Positions 43,906-54,357 of a DNA stretch of 64,000 nucleotides are shown here, piece by piece. The stretch is taken from contig NC_084481.1 in NCBI RefSeq assembly GCF_030035675.1, positions 229,430,927 through 229,494,926 on the forward strand, given 5' to 3'. How positions within the stretch are numbered: position 1 is the first letter of the stretch; every line of letters starts with the position of its first letter. Below the pieces are notes generated by a model. That model was not told the DNA's origin. It saw nothing but the letters and a program-made list of their open reading frames with translations, and did no database searches. Source of the DNA: Rhineura floridana (lineage: Eukaryota > Chordata > Lepidosauria > Squamata > Rhineuridae). The position numbers and the translations under genes are program-made.

Positions 43906-46185
43906 TCATAGGTTATCAACAGCAGTTGTCCAGTGCAGGTGGAGGATAAAGGAGGTCCCACTCAAGCTTGAGTCTAGGGAGGTACCAGAAACTTTCTGTT
44001 TGGGAGTCAGACCTCAGACAGAAGAACAGTCTTTATAATATATGCTATTTATTGATATCTTGCACACTACAACTCCTACTCCAGTCTCTTTTGACTGCCA
44101 CAGTGGATGTCTTCTGGGAGCTATTCTCTTGTTAGCTCTCTTCTGTTGTCAGGGGACAACTTTTTTTATTCATTTGAATTCTCTTTGTATCTTTTCAGAT
44201 AGAGCTTTCTTTAGTGGTTCACATTTTAGACACCCTTTGGCCATGGTTCTTTCCTTGCTATAGGACTATGGCTCAGTTGGTGAGTTTTTTCTGCAAGTAA
44301 ACTCCCTCAAACGGGAAATTCCTCCTGGTGAGATGTTTGTTGGTACTGCCAAACATTTATCTGGCAGGTGAGGAGGAATCTTATTTCATTTTTATGTGCT
44401 CTGGTCTGGGAAAAGGTTTCCCAGGTAACCAAGGATAGCTGTCCAAAGACAGCCAAACCATCTTATGATCTGCACAGGGAGCTCAATCTTTGTCTCTCCT
44501 GGTGGTGGAGTCCTTGGCTCCAGTGGCCATGCCATTGGTGGGGGGAGAGTTCCTCTTTAGAGATTTATTTATTTTCTATTCAGCTGCTGTATGTCTTTGT
44601 CTGTTTGATGATTAAAAACAAAAAATGCTTTGTTAGCTGTTTGGGCGTGAAAGATAAACCAGGATATACATTTTTTAAAATAAATAAATGGAGAAAGTGT
44701 GAATTAGGACAAAGAAATGTGGTTGTTTTCTTTAGCATCCCATCCTCTATAACTTGTTTCTTTTATTATTCTTTTATTAAAATACCTGTGCAGTTCCTCA
44801 GTGTTAAACTTGGCAATAATATGGAGGGCCTTAAACGTTAGTACCATCTTGTTTCTCTTAATAAAAAACAGTTATTTTTGTGGTCCCTAATGGAAAGCAG
44901 CTGTTGGCTTTCATTCTCTGGAAAAACTGCTACAGGGTGAAAGGAGAAATATTGAGCATCTTCTTTATGGGTGTGTGCATATGTACACACACAGTTCATT
45001 GTGTGTATCGGGGGGAGTGGATGTCACAGAAATATAAGTTACTTTTTTACTTTCATATAATATTGCAATATAGCAATATAAAGAGTATTTAGATGTAGCA
45101 GCATAGTGTTTTGACAGTTGTAGGTAAGACCTGGGATGTAAGATGAGGGGAGGGGGAGAGTAAAAGCAATGTAATTGACTGTTAACACTTCATAAAGAGT
45201 GATTAAATTATGTGAATATAGTCTCTGATGGGGCTGAACTAGCAGACTGTTGTTGGGATAGGATGTTCTATAGCTGGGTAACATGCGCTGCCAGATCTAG
45301 CAGCTCCTTTTCTCCACTGTGAGTGGCTTACTTTGTGCTGTGACTGGTACATGGTGTGTGTGTGTGTGTGTGTATATATATCTGCATGTATAATTTCCAC
45401 TGGTAATGAATACTTTCAGAACTAAATGCTAGGATTCCATCATTCCATGGCTAGGTTTACACTTGGTTGTTACAGCTGACTTGAATGTAGCTAATACTCA
45501 TGGAAATGACCTTATTGGGCTAAGTTTTTGTGCTTACTGAAATTTGCTTCTGTGTTTAAACTCCGTAAGAAGAACAGAATGTCCTTCAGAACCTAAGGAA
45601 ATGTGATGTTTTAAAAATTGCGCTACACAGGGTTAGTTCTATGTTATTCATGAAGGGCCGGATCCTTGGCACACTGCAGCAAAGCTATTTTTCCATTGAT
45701 AATTGGTTATTCTTGGGCTGCATCTGAGCTGGTGTCGGACACATGAGCGCTTATGGGGACTTTTGGAAACATTCCATGAACAGTTTTTGATAAGCTAAAC
45801 AGTTTCAGCTAAATCACTATGTTACGAGCTTTCAGGTGACACCATAGTGGCGAGGTTACTTAGGCAATTTTGAAGCCTTTTGTTGGCAGGCAGCAGCTGA
45901 CTTTTGCCACTTCTGTTTAGTTTTAACTAGGCACAGTACTTGAATTAAGCAAAATCTTGCTCTCAGAATAGCAACAAAGTTAATAAAACAAGAGTGTATA
46001 CAATCATGAATACCAGCCAGATCATCAAACGGCTTGAAGTGGAAGCAGTACTTGGACCGTAAGCTTCAGAAGTGAGCATTCATTGCATAGGCTTTGCATC
46101 TGGCAGCCGTCTTTATGATTTTCAACTTTCTCTTGTACTACATGCAAAACAGTCTGAAATAACTTCTGAATTTTCCTCTTCCTAG
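43906..46185. other. End of intron 1, mostly unassigned
   Basis: No repeat family recognised with confidence. A GT/TA microsatellite lies at 45,352-45,380. A polypyrimidine tract (TTTTCCTCTTCCTAG) precedes exon 2 at 46,186. Weak LTR-like features near 43,990-44,080 were not convincing. Confidence 0.4.
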
Positions 46186-46315
46186 GTACAATGGCTCCCT
46201 CCCTAATGGTGATAGGGGGCGTAGGAAAAGCAGGTTTGCTCTCTATAAGAGACCCAAAGCAAATGGTGTCAAACCCAGCACAGTTCACGTGATTTCAACA
46301 CCTCAGGCATCCAAG
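46186..46315 (+). CDS. PELI2: PELI2 coding exon 2
   Basis: 130 nt: one base completing the glycine codon from exon 1, then 43 codons beginning YNGSLPNGDRGRRKSRFALY and ending VISTPQASK at the donor GTAAGC (46,316). The acceptor is CCTAG at 46,181-46,185. KRPKANGVKPSTVHVIST is near-invariant in Pellino proteins and marks the beginning of the FHA-like substrate-binding region that recognises phosphothreonine in IRAK1/4. VISTPQASK and ALYKRP favour Pellino-2 over Pellino-1 (IACTPQAAK, ALFKRP). It ends in phase 0. The next exon, expected to begin with A-I-S-C-K or similar, is not found before 64,000. Confidence 0.96.
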
Positions 46316-46649
46316 GTAAGCGCTTAACTTTCTGGACTTGCAAAGCAATGCTGATCTTGCAGAGTAGAGGTGATTGTGTCTTTCTGACAGCCATTTGCTT
46401 GTCTTCCAGTTATGTATCTCTTTCTGGAGTTGGAAGGCATTTGTTCCTTTAGAAGATGTTCTAGGTTCCATCAGCAATGGTGTTTATGTTCAGAATTCTC
46501 ATGACAAATGGCTAAGCAAAGACCCTAACCTTCTTACTGAAAATCCCATTCATGGTTAATTTTTTTGTTGACAAGAAACAGAACTCATTTGATAATATAG
46601 ATTCTAAAATTTCCTGTCATGATCTAATTGGCTAATATGAGCTAAGGAG

Positions 46650-46769
<120 letters not shown>

Positions 46770-46790
46770 GCAAGACCAGTCTTCTTAGTG

Positions 46791-47690
46791 CAGGGTTTGC
46801 CAGCCTTTTTGGACCAGAAGGCGCTCAAATTTTGAGGGTGTGCTGGGGGCACCAGTCACAAAAATGGCTGCCATGGGGGCGTGGCATAACACAAAATTAG
46901 AGATGTTAAAGCTTTTCCCATAATGTATTTCCATACTAGAAAAAGCCTGACCTGTTGAATTTCTGCCTGCCATACAGCTGTTACAGGCACAAATCCCCGT
47001 TTTTCCTCAATGCCAATACCAAACCAAAGCCTAGGCTGCCATTCTGTACCCACTTACCTGGTAAGCCCCATTAAACACAGGGAGACTTATTTCTGAGTAG
47101 ACATATATACCATTGTATTGTAAGTGAATTCTTAATGAGCCCCTGGTCTTTAGCTCCTGCAAAGCAGGAGGCATGCCTAAGCCTCCTTGCAAAGTTTTCA
47201 CGGTTGCCTTTTGAGGGGAGGGGATTCTTTAACATTCCCCCACATTTATTATACAGTAGTATTTTTAGAACATATCTCCTAGGCAGTACCTAATCACAGG
47301 TAAATCCAGCACAGGAAGGATGCATTCTGGTTGGGGGGGGGCAGAAGGCAAACTATGGAGATTCCAAGGACTAAGGGAAAAGACAGAAGAAAGAAAGCTA
47401 CACTAAAAGGTGGGGAGGGGCAGCTCTTCAGGACCTCAGGGATTCCTGTTGCCTGGTGTCCAGACAACTCACTTTTCTATCACAGCTCTGACTTCTCTCA
47501 TTGGCTAATAACACACTGATAGGCAGGAGCAACCAGGCTGCCTCATTTCACAGAAACTGCTTAGAAGGGCATTTGCATGTTTTGCATTATAATTTTCCTT
47601 CCTTTTTTTTTTAATGAGAACTCAGATTCTGGGCTACCTGCCAGGGGATGCCACTGAAGGTGTTCACGGGTGCTGGATTGGCAACCCCCG
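46791..47690. mobile_element. Non-autonomous hAT transposon, 900 bp
   Basis: Left end CAGGGTTTGCCAGCCTTTTT; right end GATTGGCAACCCCCG, imperfectly inverted. Perfect 8-bp duplications TCTTAGTG at 46,783-46,790 and 47,691-47,698. The interior is non-coding and includes a shared block CTTATTTCTGAGTAGACATA at about 47,087. Confidence 0.85.
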
Positions 47691-47698
47691 TCTTAGTG

Positions 47699-48059
47699 TA
47701 GCTGGGCTATGTGTATTTTTAAAGTAATCCCTAAGTGCAGTCTCCGATACCCAATTCAAAAGCCATGTGGACAGGGGCTTAGAAAGCTGATAGTACCTAG
47801 TTGTGTCTGGACAGCACAGATGATAGTGGACTCGGCGTATTTATACCAGCACTGGAAAAATCCCAGTCATCTTGTTACCTGGTATCCACAAATCTGAAAT
47901 ATTCTCAATTCCTCCTCTAGGCAATAGTTATAAATATATTGAGTGAAGGGAAGAGATGATCACTGGAGGTATAAGTGCACATAAAGATAGCCTAAACAAA
48001 AGGACAATGGGGATGTGAAAGTGAGTCCTCAAATTAAGCTTATACTGTGAAGGCAGTTT
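47699..48059. other. Unassigned intron 2 sequence
   Basis: No gene or repeat recognised. Confidence 0.4.
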
Positions 48060-48071
48060 AATAATAGCTAT

Positions 48072-49473
48072 GATGGATGACCTTTATCGGGAGAAGGACA
48101 GGGGGAGTGCGACCCTGTTATTTTTTCTTGGTCTCTCAGCGGCTTTTGATACCATTGATCATGGTTTCCTTTTGGGCCGACTTGGTGAGATGGGTATCGG
48201 AGGCACTGTTTTACAGTGGTTCTGATCCTATCTCCAGGGTCGTTCTCGGAGAATAGAATTAGGTGACTGCCTTTTGGCCCCCTGGCAGTTGTGCTGTGAG
48301 GTGTTGCAGGGTACCAACTTGTCCCCCATGCTGTTTAACATCTATGTGAAGCCCTTGGGAACAGTCATCAGGAGCTTTGGGGCGAGGTGTCAGCAGTATG
48401 CTGATGATACCCAGCTCTATTTCTCCATAACATCTGAATGAGGAGAGGCCGTGCAAGCCCTGGACCGCTGCCTGGCCTTGGTGGTGGGCTGGATGACGGC
48501 CAATAAACTGAGTCTGAACCCTAGCAAGATGGAGGCACTGTGGGTTGGTAGCTCCTGAGTTCAGATAATTGGTCAGTTGCCTGCTTTGGATGGGGTCATA
48601 CTCCCTCTGAAAGAGCAAGTCTGTAGTCTGGGGGTACTCCTGGATCCATCTTTGTTGCTAGAGGCCCAGGTGACCTCAGTGGCTAGGAGTGCCTTGTACC
48701 AGCTGTGGCTGGTAAGACAACTGTGGCTGTTTCTGGACCAGGATAGCCTGACCACTGTTGTCCACACCTGGTAACCTGCAGGCTGGATTACTGTAATGTG
48801 CTCTATGTGGGGCTGCCCTTGAGGTTGGTCCGGAAGCTGCAGCTGGTGCAAAATGCAGCGGTGACACTGCTCACTGGAGCAGGGTATTGCCAACATGTCA
48901 CACCTTCCTGAAAGAATTGCACTGGCTGCCCATTAGCTACCGGGCCAAGTTCAAGGTTCTAGTTTTGGTGTACAAAGCCCTATACAGCTCGGGACCAGGA
49001 TACCTGAAAGACCGTCTTACCCCTTATATGCCCAGTCGATCACTGTGCTGTGCAGGTGAGGGCCTCCTGCAGATACCATCTTATCAGGAGGTTCGTTCTG
49101 CACAATATAGGAAACGGACCTTTCGTGTGGTGGCACCTACCGTGTGGAATTCCCTCCCCTTGAATATTAGGCAGGCGCCATCTCTGCTATCTTTTCAGCA
49201 CCTTTTGAAGACTTTCCTCTTTCAGTAAGCTTTTTAAGTTGAGACCTATCCCAGTCTGCATCTGTGTTAGAATTGCTTGTTAATATGTTTTTTTAATAAT
49301 GTTTTTAACCCTTTTTAGAAATGTGCTTTTAAAGGTTTTTCAACGTTGTTTTGTTTTAATGTATTTCAAGGTCTGTTTTTATGATGTTTTAAAGTGTTTT
49401 TAGCGCTTCTGTTTGCCGCCCTGGACTCCTGCTGGGAGGAAGGGCGGGATATAAATCAAATAATAAATAAATA
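48072..49473 (+). mobile_element. L2-clade LINE, 1.4 kb, 5'-truncated, with target duplication
   Basis: RT from motif A (AAFDTIDHGFLLGRLGEMGI) through the VLQGTNLSPMLFNIY region and YADDTQLYFS (motif C, intact D-D) to the C-terminal domain (LHWLPISYRAKFKVLVLVYK, ALYSSGPGYLKDRLTPYMPS, FRVVAPTVWNSLPLNIRQAP). The tail has CTGCTGGGAGGAAGGGCGGG, ATATAAATCAAA and AATA repeats. Perfect 12-bp duplication AATAATAGCTAT at 48,060-48,071 and 49,474-49,485. A few stops and frameshifts. It is the best-kept L2 in the window and nearly collinear with 30,905-32,945. Confidence 0.93.
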
Positions 49474-49485
49474 AATAATAGCTAT

Positions 49486-50431
49486 TGAAATGTTATGAGT
49501 CTAGTAATAAAATTCCAATGCTAGATCTAAATATGCTTGTAATCAAGTAGGTGGGGAAAGGTGGTCAGAATCTGCAGAGGAGATGAGAAATCTATCCTTT
49601 TGTTTGTCCATGTAATGCAGTTGGGGAAAGAATAGAAGATAAAACTGAAGGTGTCAAGAAAATATATATATATAGCTATCTAAATATGGTTCTGGCCTGG
49701 TATTCTGGAGCCAATGAAAGACACAGCTCTTCTAATGAAAAACAGAACTGAATCGGGGGAATCCTCAATTTCTCTGTTGATAGGGGTATAACAAAACAAT
49801 TTGACTAACCTTGTCTTTGTACAGGACTTGATTTATTGCATTCATATCCTGCGTTCCTTCCATCATCCTCTTGCTCTCCTACTCGCTTAACAAAAAGGAA
49901 CTTCACAATGTCCTTTAAAAAAAGAAAAGAAAGAAACCTTCTCTGGCAATTTTTGTTAAGGCAGAGATAATGTACAGATCCCCCATAAGCAGTATTTTTC
50001 TCCATGGGACCTTGGAGAACTTACCTGTTGTTAGAGGGAAGAGCAAAGCAGCCATATTGTGATGAGAATGTTGTTTTTTGTATCAGAGCTGTGCTCTCAT
50101 GCACTCTGGGTACTGCAGAGTCGAGTGTGAAAGGCATATATTTCTGCAATGATGTCACAGTTGAGGAAAGACCGGAGAGGTTCTGGGAATTCCCAAATAC
50201 TAACTGAATTACAGCTGGCTAGTGTGAATAAATTCACAATATGTTGTGTCTGCAAACTGTTGTGGTCCAAGCCCTGAGGTCTGAGCAGCTTGAAGCTAAA
50301 GCATGCCTCCTCCCTCCCCATTCATACTTGTTGTTGGTCATCCCTAGTGCAAGATGTCTGTCATTTTAGTCTCTAGTTTTCTTTGCTTTTCAATAAAATA
50401 AGACCCGCAAAGAGCCAAATAATGGCGAACT
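49486..50431. other. Unassigned intron 2 sequence
   Basis: No gene or repeat family recognised. A short (TA) run lies at 49,662-49,674. Confidence 0.4.
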
Positions 50432-51240
50432 AATTATAAGAGGAAAGAACAAAAGCAGGACTATAGCTGAACGTCAAAAAGACTAAAGTAATGGGACTTC
50501 CGGGAAGGGTGACTTAGCCTGTGCCTGCTTTTGGGACGGGCTCCCGCCGCAAAAGAAGCTTATTCAGATATAAATCAGTCAAAACATTTTTTTTTTGACT
50601 GATGAAACTTCTCCCGGGCAGGGAGAAACGAAGAGATTAACCTCAAAGCCTATTTTTGTTGGGAGGACTAGATTTCATTGATTTATGAGACGAGGTCCAG
50701 CCAACAAGGAAGGACGGATTTTCAACAAGCTCTATCTGATAAAGCGACACGTTCATCTTTTCTTTAGAGAGAGAACGGACTAACAGGCAAGCACCCTTCT
50801 TTCTATATTTTTTTACTTGACTTAAACTGTTGCAGTAAAAGGAGATTTGCCAGATGGATCGGTTTTGGACATCTTTTCGGTGAGCTATAACTCTTCTCTG
50901 CTATGCACTAATTAACAGCTTATCTCTGTTTTTGTTGCAAAAAGCTGTCCTGGATTTGCATTCTAAAGATATACACAGAAGAGAGATTTCTATTCCTGAT
51001 TTCTATTCTGAAGAATATTATATTGTCTGAGATTACTCTCTTTTTGGTTTATTTTATTTTGACGAATCTGTTTCCTGACGACGCCATTAATTGTTTCGAT
51101 CCTGGGAACTACATTTTGTTTTCCTAAGCATAGTGAGATAAGGCTGGCTGTTTTGTTTATACTGTGATGTCATCAAGTTTGGAGTATTAACCCAATTGTT
51201 GCTGAAATAAGAAGTGGTTCTCTTATATTTTTCTTTTAAA

Positions 51241-51816
51241 ATGGCAATCAAGAAAGTGGCTGAGAATCTGGAAGTAACTAGGTTTCAGAAAATAATGGAT
51301 GAGATTGAGATAACGAAACGAACCCTGCGACAGGGTTGTAAGGAGCTGAAAATTGAATTGTGCAAAATGATCCAGGAGTTTAAAGAAATAGGGGTCCCTG
51401 TGAGAGAGGAGACCCTGGAGCCTGGAACAAACGTGGAACAGGAAAAAGATTTGGAATTTATGGATTTTAGAAATAAAATCTACTGTTTGGAATTCAATGT
51501 TATCTCTGAAGAAATTAATGAAGATATTGGAGATAAGGTTGTCAATGGCATGGATAATCTTCTGGACTGGAATGATGTGATGGAGCCTAATATGGAGAAG
51601 ACCTATGGAATTAACTGCAGCCATGTGACAAGGGAAAAACTTTCAAGAGATGAGCCAGTACATTTTGTAAAAAAGAACAGAGATATGTTTTTACTGCAGT
51701 ATTCCAGCAACCTATTCAGAATGGATGGCAAGAAAATATTTGGGATAGAGGAAATTCCCATTAGACTCTTACTATATGACTATGGTTATGACAGCAAGAT
51801 TATTACGGAATACTGA
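51241..51816 (+). CDS. L1 ORF1p-like protein, copy 2 (191 aa)
   Basis: The start chosen is the ATG of MAIKKVAENLEV, shared with copy 3; an in-frame ATG 27 nt upstream would add MVLLYFSFK. Residues 10-60 form a K/E/Q-rich predicted coiled coil (FQKIMDEIEITKRTLRQGCK, ELKIELCKMIQEFKEIG). Residues 70-180 resemble the RNA-binding core of L1 ORF1p (IYCLEFNVISEEINEDIGDK, INCSHVTREKLSRDEPVHFV, RMDGKKIFGIEEIPIRLLL). It ends 16 residues later (YDYGYDSKIITEY), so the C-terminal domain seen in mammalian ORF1p is missing. Compared with copy 3 it lacks about 16 residues after the coiled coil. Such proteins trimerise and coat RNA; whether this one is expressed or works is unknown. Confidence 0.8.
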   Translation: MAIKKVAENLEVTRFQKIMDEIEITKRTLRQGCKELKIELCKMIQEFKEIGVPVREETLEPGTNVEQEKDLEFMDFRNKIYCLEFNVISEEINEDIGDKVVNGMDNLLDWNDVMEPNMEKTYGINCSHVTREKLSRDEPVHFVKKNRDMFLLQYSSNLFRMDGKKIFGIEEIPIRLLLYDYGYDSKIITEY

Positions 51817-52715
51817 TAATGGAAGATTGGACACTGAAATTACTGGAGTTAACAAGACTATTGAAGATGGAAGATGGAAGATGGAACTAATAGGGATAAT
51901 AGAATAATGGCTATTGAAATTATTGAACCTAATAGACTCTGATGAGATGGATTAATCGAAATGTTTATTTTGACTATGGTTATGACAATAAGATTATTAT
52001 AATTATTAATGAGATGGATTAATCGACATGCTTATCTGGAGAAAAATTGATAGATATATTTCTTAAAGAATTGAAACCTCTCTTTGACTTTTTGTGGAAA
52101 GAATAAAGTAATGTTTATGAGATTTGATGATTAAGTAAGATAACTACTGGAGGAAAGTGATTTTATAATATGATTTAAGAGACAGGATTGTTATACATTG
52201 TAGACCTATAACTGATTTGATCTGTGACAAATGGGAAGTTAATATTTCTATGGTTATGACAGCAAGATTATTACGGAATACTGATAATGGAAGATTGGAC
52301 ACTGAAATTACTGGACTTAACAAGACTATTGAAGATGGAAGATGGAAGATGGAACTAATAGGGATAATAGAATAATGGCTATTGAAATTATTGAACCTAA
52401 CAGATTCTGATGAGATGGATTAATCGAAATGTTTATTTTGACTATGGTTATGACAATAAGATTATTATAATTATTAATGAGATGGATTAATCGACATGCT
52501 TTTCTGGAGAAAAATTGATAGATATATTTCTTAAAGAATTGAAACCTCTCTTTGACTTTTTGTGGAAAGAATAAAGTAATGTTTATGAGATTTGATGATT
52601 AAGTAAGATAACTACTGGAGGAAAGTGATTTTATAATATGATTTAAGAGACAGGATTGTTATACATTGTAGACCTATAACTGATTTGATCTGTGACAAAT
52701 GGGAAGTCAATATTT
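51780..52715 (+). repeat. 468-bp tandem duplication inside the L1-derived element
   Basis: Unit 1 (51,780-52,247) and unit 2 (52,248-52,715) differ at only a handful of sites (e.g. GGAGTTAAC/GGACTTAAC, GCTTATCTGG/GCTTTTCTGG, GAAGTTAAT/GAAGTCAAT). The unit covers the end of ORF1 and most of the 3' region. Copies 1 and 3 have one unit. Confidence 0.95.
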
Positions 52716-53552
52716 TACTTTTTATTTTTTTTTGTCTAACTATTTTTGATTTTGTTTTTTGTCTTTGAATGTTTTATGGTTTTGTTTTGTATGTTTTATG
52801 AAAATCTGAATAAAAATTATTGTAAAAAAAAAAAAAAGACTAAAGTAATAACAACAGAAGATTTATGCAACTTTAAAGTTGAAAACGAGGTTATTGAACT
52901 TGTCAAGGATTGTCAATACCTCGGCACAGTCATTAACCAAAACAGAGACACTAGTCAAGAAATGAGAAGAAGGCTAGGACTGGGGAGGGCAGCTATGAGA
53001 GAACTAGAAAAGGTCCTCAAATGCAAAGATGTATCATTAAACGCCAAAGTCAGGATCATTCAGACCATGGTATTTCCGATCTCTATGTATGGATGTGAAA
53101 GTTGGACAGTGAAAATGGCGGATAAGAGAAAAATCAACTCATTTGAAATGTGGTGCTGGAGGAGAGCTTTGCGCATACCATGGAATGTGAAAAAGACAAA
53201 TAATTGGGTGTCAGAACAAATTAAACCAGAACTATCATTAGAAGCTAAAATGATGAAACTGAGGTTATCATACTTTGGACACATCATGAGAAGACATGAT
53301 TCACTAGAAAAGACAATAATGCTGGGGAAAAAAGAAGGGAGTAGAAAAAGAAGGCCAAACAAGAGATGGATTGATTCCACAAAGGAAGCCACAGACCTGA
53401 ACTTACAAGATCTGAACAGGGTGGTTCATGACAGATCCTCTTGGAGGTTGCTGTTTCATAGGGTCGCCATAAGTCGTAATCGACTTGAAGGCCCATAACA
53501 ATAACAATTATAAGCACATAAGAAGAGAGCCTGGTGGATCAGGCCAATGGCC

Positions 53553-53865
53553 TGTTGGCAAAGAAAGAGTGCCTGAATGTATTTTTCCACAGCAGAGTTA
53601 CAAGGCCAAGAAGCACAGAGTCCGTGCAGATCTCAAGGACAAGTATCCAAGGCAACCAGCTGGCCTTATCTATAAGACTTAGCAGATCTGGCCAGTCGGT
53701 GTGGGGGTCGAGGAGTTTGTACAGAGAGAGAGCTTGTGATATATTCTATTGTCAGTAAAGTGACTCTTAAAACTTATTACTTGTCTGGCTCATTGCTTCA
53801 ACTGGCATCTAGCCTGTCACTATACTGTTCTGCATCCTGGGCATCTGTTTGCGCCAGATACAACA
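53553..53865. mobile_element. Solo LTR, 313 bp, inserted in CR1
   Basis: Begins TGTTGGCAAAG and ends AGATACAACA, with short inverted termini TGTTG/CAACA. A perfect 5-bp duplication TGGCC flanks it (53,548-53,552 and 53,866-53,870), and the CR1 sequence is continuous across it. No internal region remains, so this is a solo LTR left by recombination. The family (ERV or Gypsy-like) is undetermined. It is younger than the CR1 host. Confidence 0.82.
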
Positions 53866-54077
53866 TGGCCCAACTAGTCCAGCATCCTGTTCTGACAGTA
53901 GCCAACTGGCAAGCATGACCTGAGTGCAAAGAGCAGTCTCGCCTGCAGTTTCCAGCAACCAGTATTTGGAAGCATACTACCTCCGCCTATGGAGGCAGAG
54001 CACAGCTATCAGGGATAGTGCTACTGATAGCCTTATCCTCTATTAATTTGTCTAATCCTTTTTAAAATCCATCCAAG

Positions 54078-54160
54078 GTTGTTGTTGTTATGTGCCTTCA
54101 AGTCGACTACGACCTATGGCGACCCTATGAATCAGCGACCTCCAATAGTATCTGTCGTGA
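54078..54160 (-). mobile_element. Very short Bov-B insertion (83 bp) in CR1
   Basis: The last 80 bp of Bov-B, minus strand (GTTGTTGTTATGTGCCTTCA, AGTCGACTACGACCTATGGC). Perfect 9-bp duplication CCATCCAAG at 54,069-54,077 and 54,161-54,169. A complete, heavily 5'-truncated retrotransposition event. Confidence 0.9.
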
Positions 54161-54357
54161 CCATCCAAGTTGGTGGCCATCATTGCCTGTTGTGGGAGCT
54201 AATTCCATAGTTTAAACTGTGTGCTGCATGAAGAAGTACTTCCTTTTGTCTGTCCTGAATCTTCCAACATTAAGCTTCATTGAATATCCTTGAGATCTTG
54301 TGTAGCGAGAGAGGGAGGAAAACTTTTATCTACCTTTTCCATGCCATGCATAATTTT

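Larger units (their letters stand above)
12579..46185 (+). other. PELI2: PELI2 intron 1 (33.6 kb)
   Basis: Bounded by GTAAGC at 12,579 and a pyrimidine tract plus CCTAG ending at 46,185. It is full of CR1, L2, Bov-B, SINE and hAT insertions. I found no further host exon in it. Confidence 0.9.
50493..52832 (+). mobile_element. ORF1-only L1-derived element (half-L1-like), copy 2
   Basis: Full-length and 2.34 kb, larger than its relatives because of an internal 468-bp tandem duplication. Parts: 5' UTR from GGGACTTCCGGGAAGG (50,493-51,240), ORF1-like gene (51,241-51,816), 3' region (51,817-52,823), then an A tail that merges with the target site. A 17-bp perfect duplication AAAAAGACTAAAGTAAT lies at 50,476-50,492 and 52,833-52,849, starting with A's as expected from L1 endonuclease nicking at TTTT/A. 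The 5' terminus carries an ETS-type core (ACTTCCGG). No RT or endonuclease is encoded. It splits a Bov-B LINE. Confidence 0.93.
50441..53505 (+). mobile_element. Bov-B LINE 3' part, split by an L1-derived insertion
   Basis: Bov-B sequence at 50,441-50,492 and 52,850-53,505. Its own flanking duplication is AATTATAAG at 50,432-50,440 and 53,506-53,514. The right part encodes KTKVITTEDLCNFKVENEVI, ELVKDCQYLGTVINQNRDTS, EMRRRLGLGRAAMRELEKVL, ALRIPWNVKKTNNWVSEQIK, HIMRRHDSLEKTIMLGKKEG and ends with GGGTCGCCATAAGTCGTAAT. The frame is open from the insertion point to the tail, so this is a young, 5'-truncated copy of about 720 bp. Confidence 0.92.

Noticed and set aside
43990-44330. Second LTR-like region in intron 1
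   Set aside because: TTTATT and TATA-like strings occur but spacing and flanks do not fit an LTR; AT-rich background explains them.
52746-53498. 250-codon open frame as a single gene
   Set aside because: It starts in the 3' end of the L1-derived element and runs by chance into the Bov-B frame after the insertion point.
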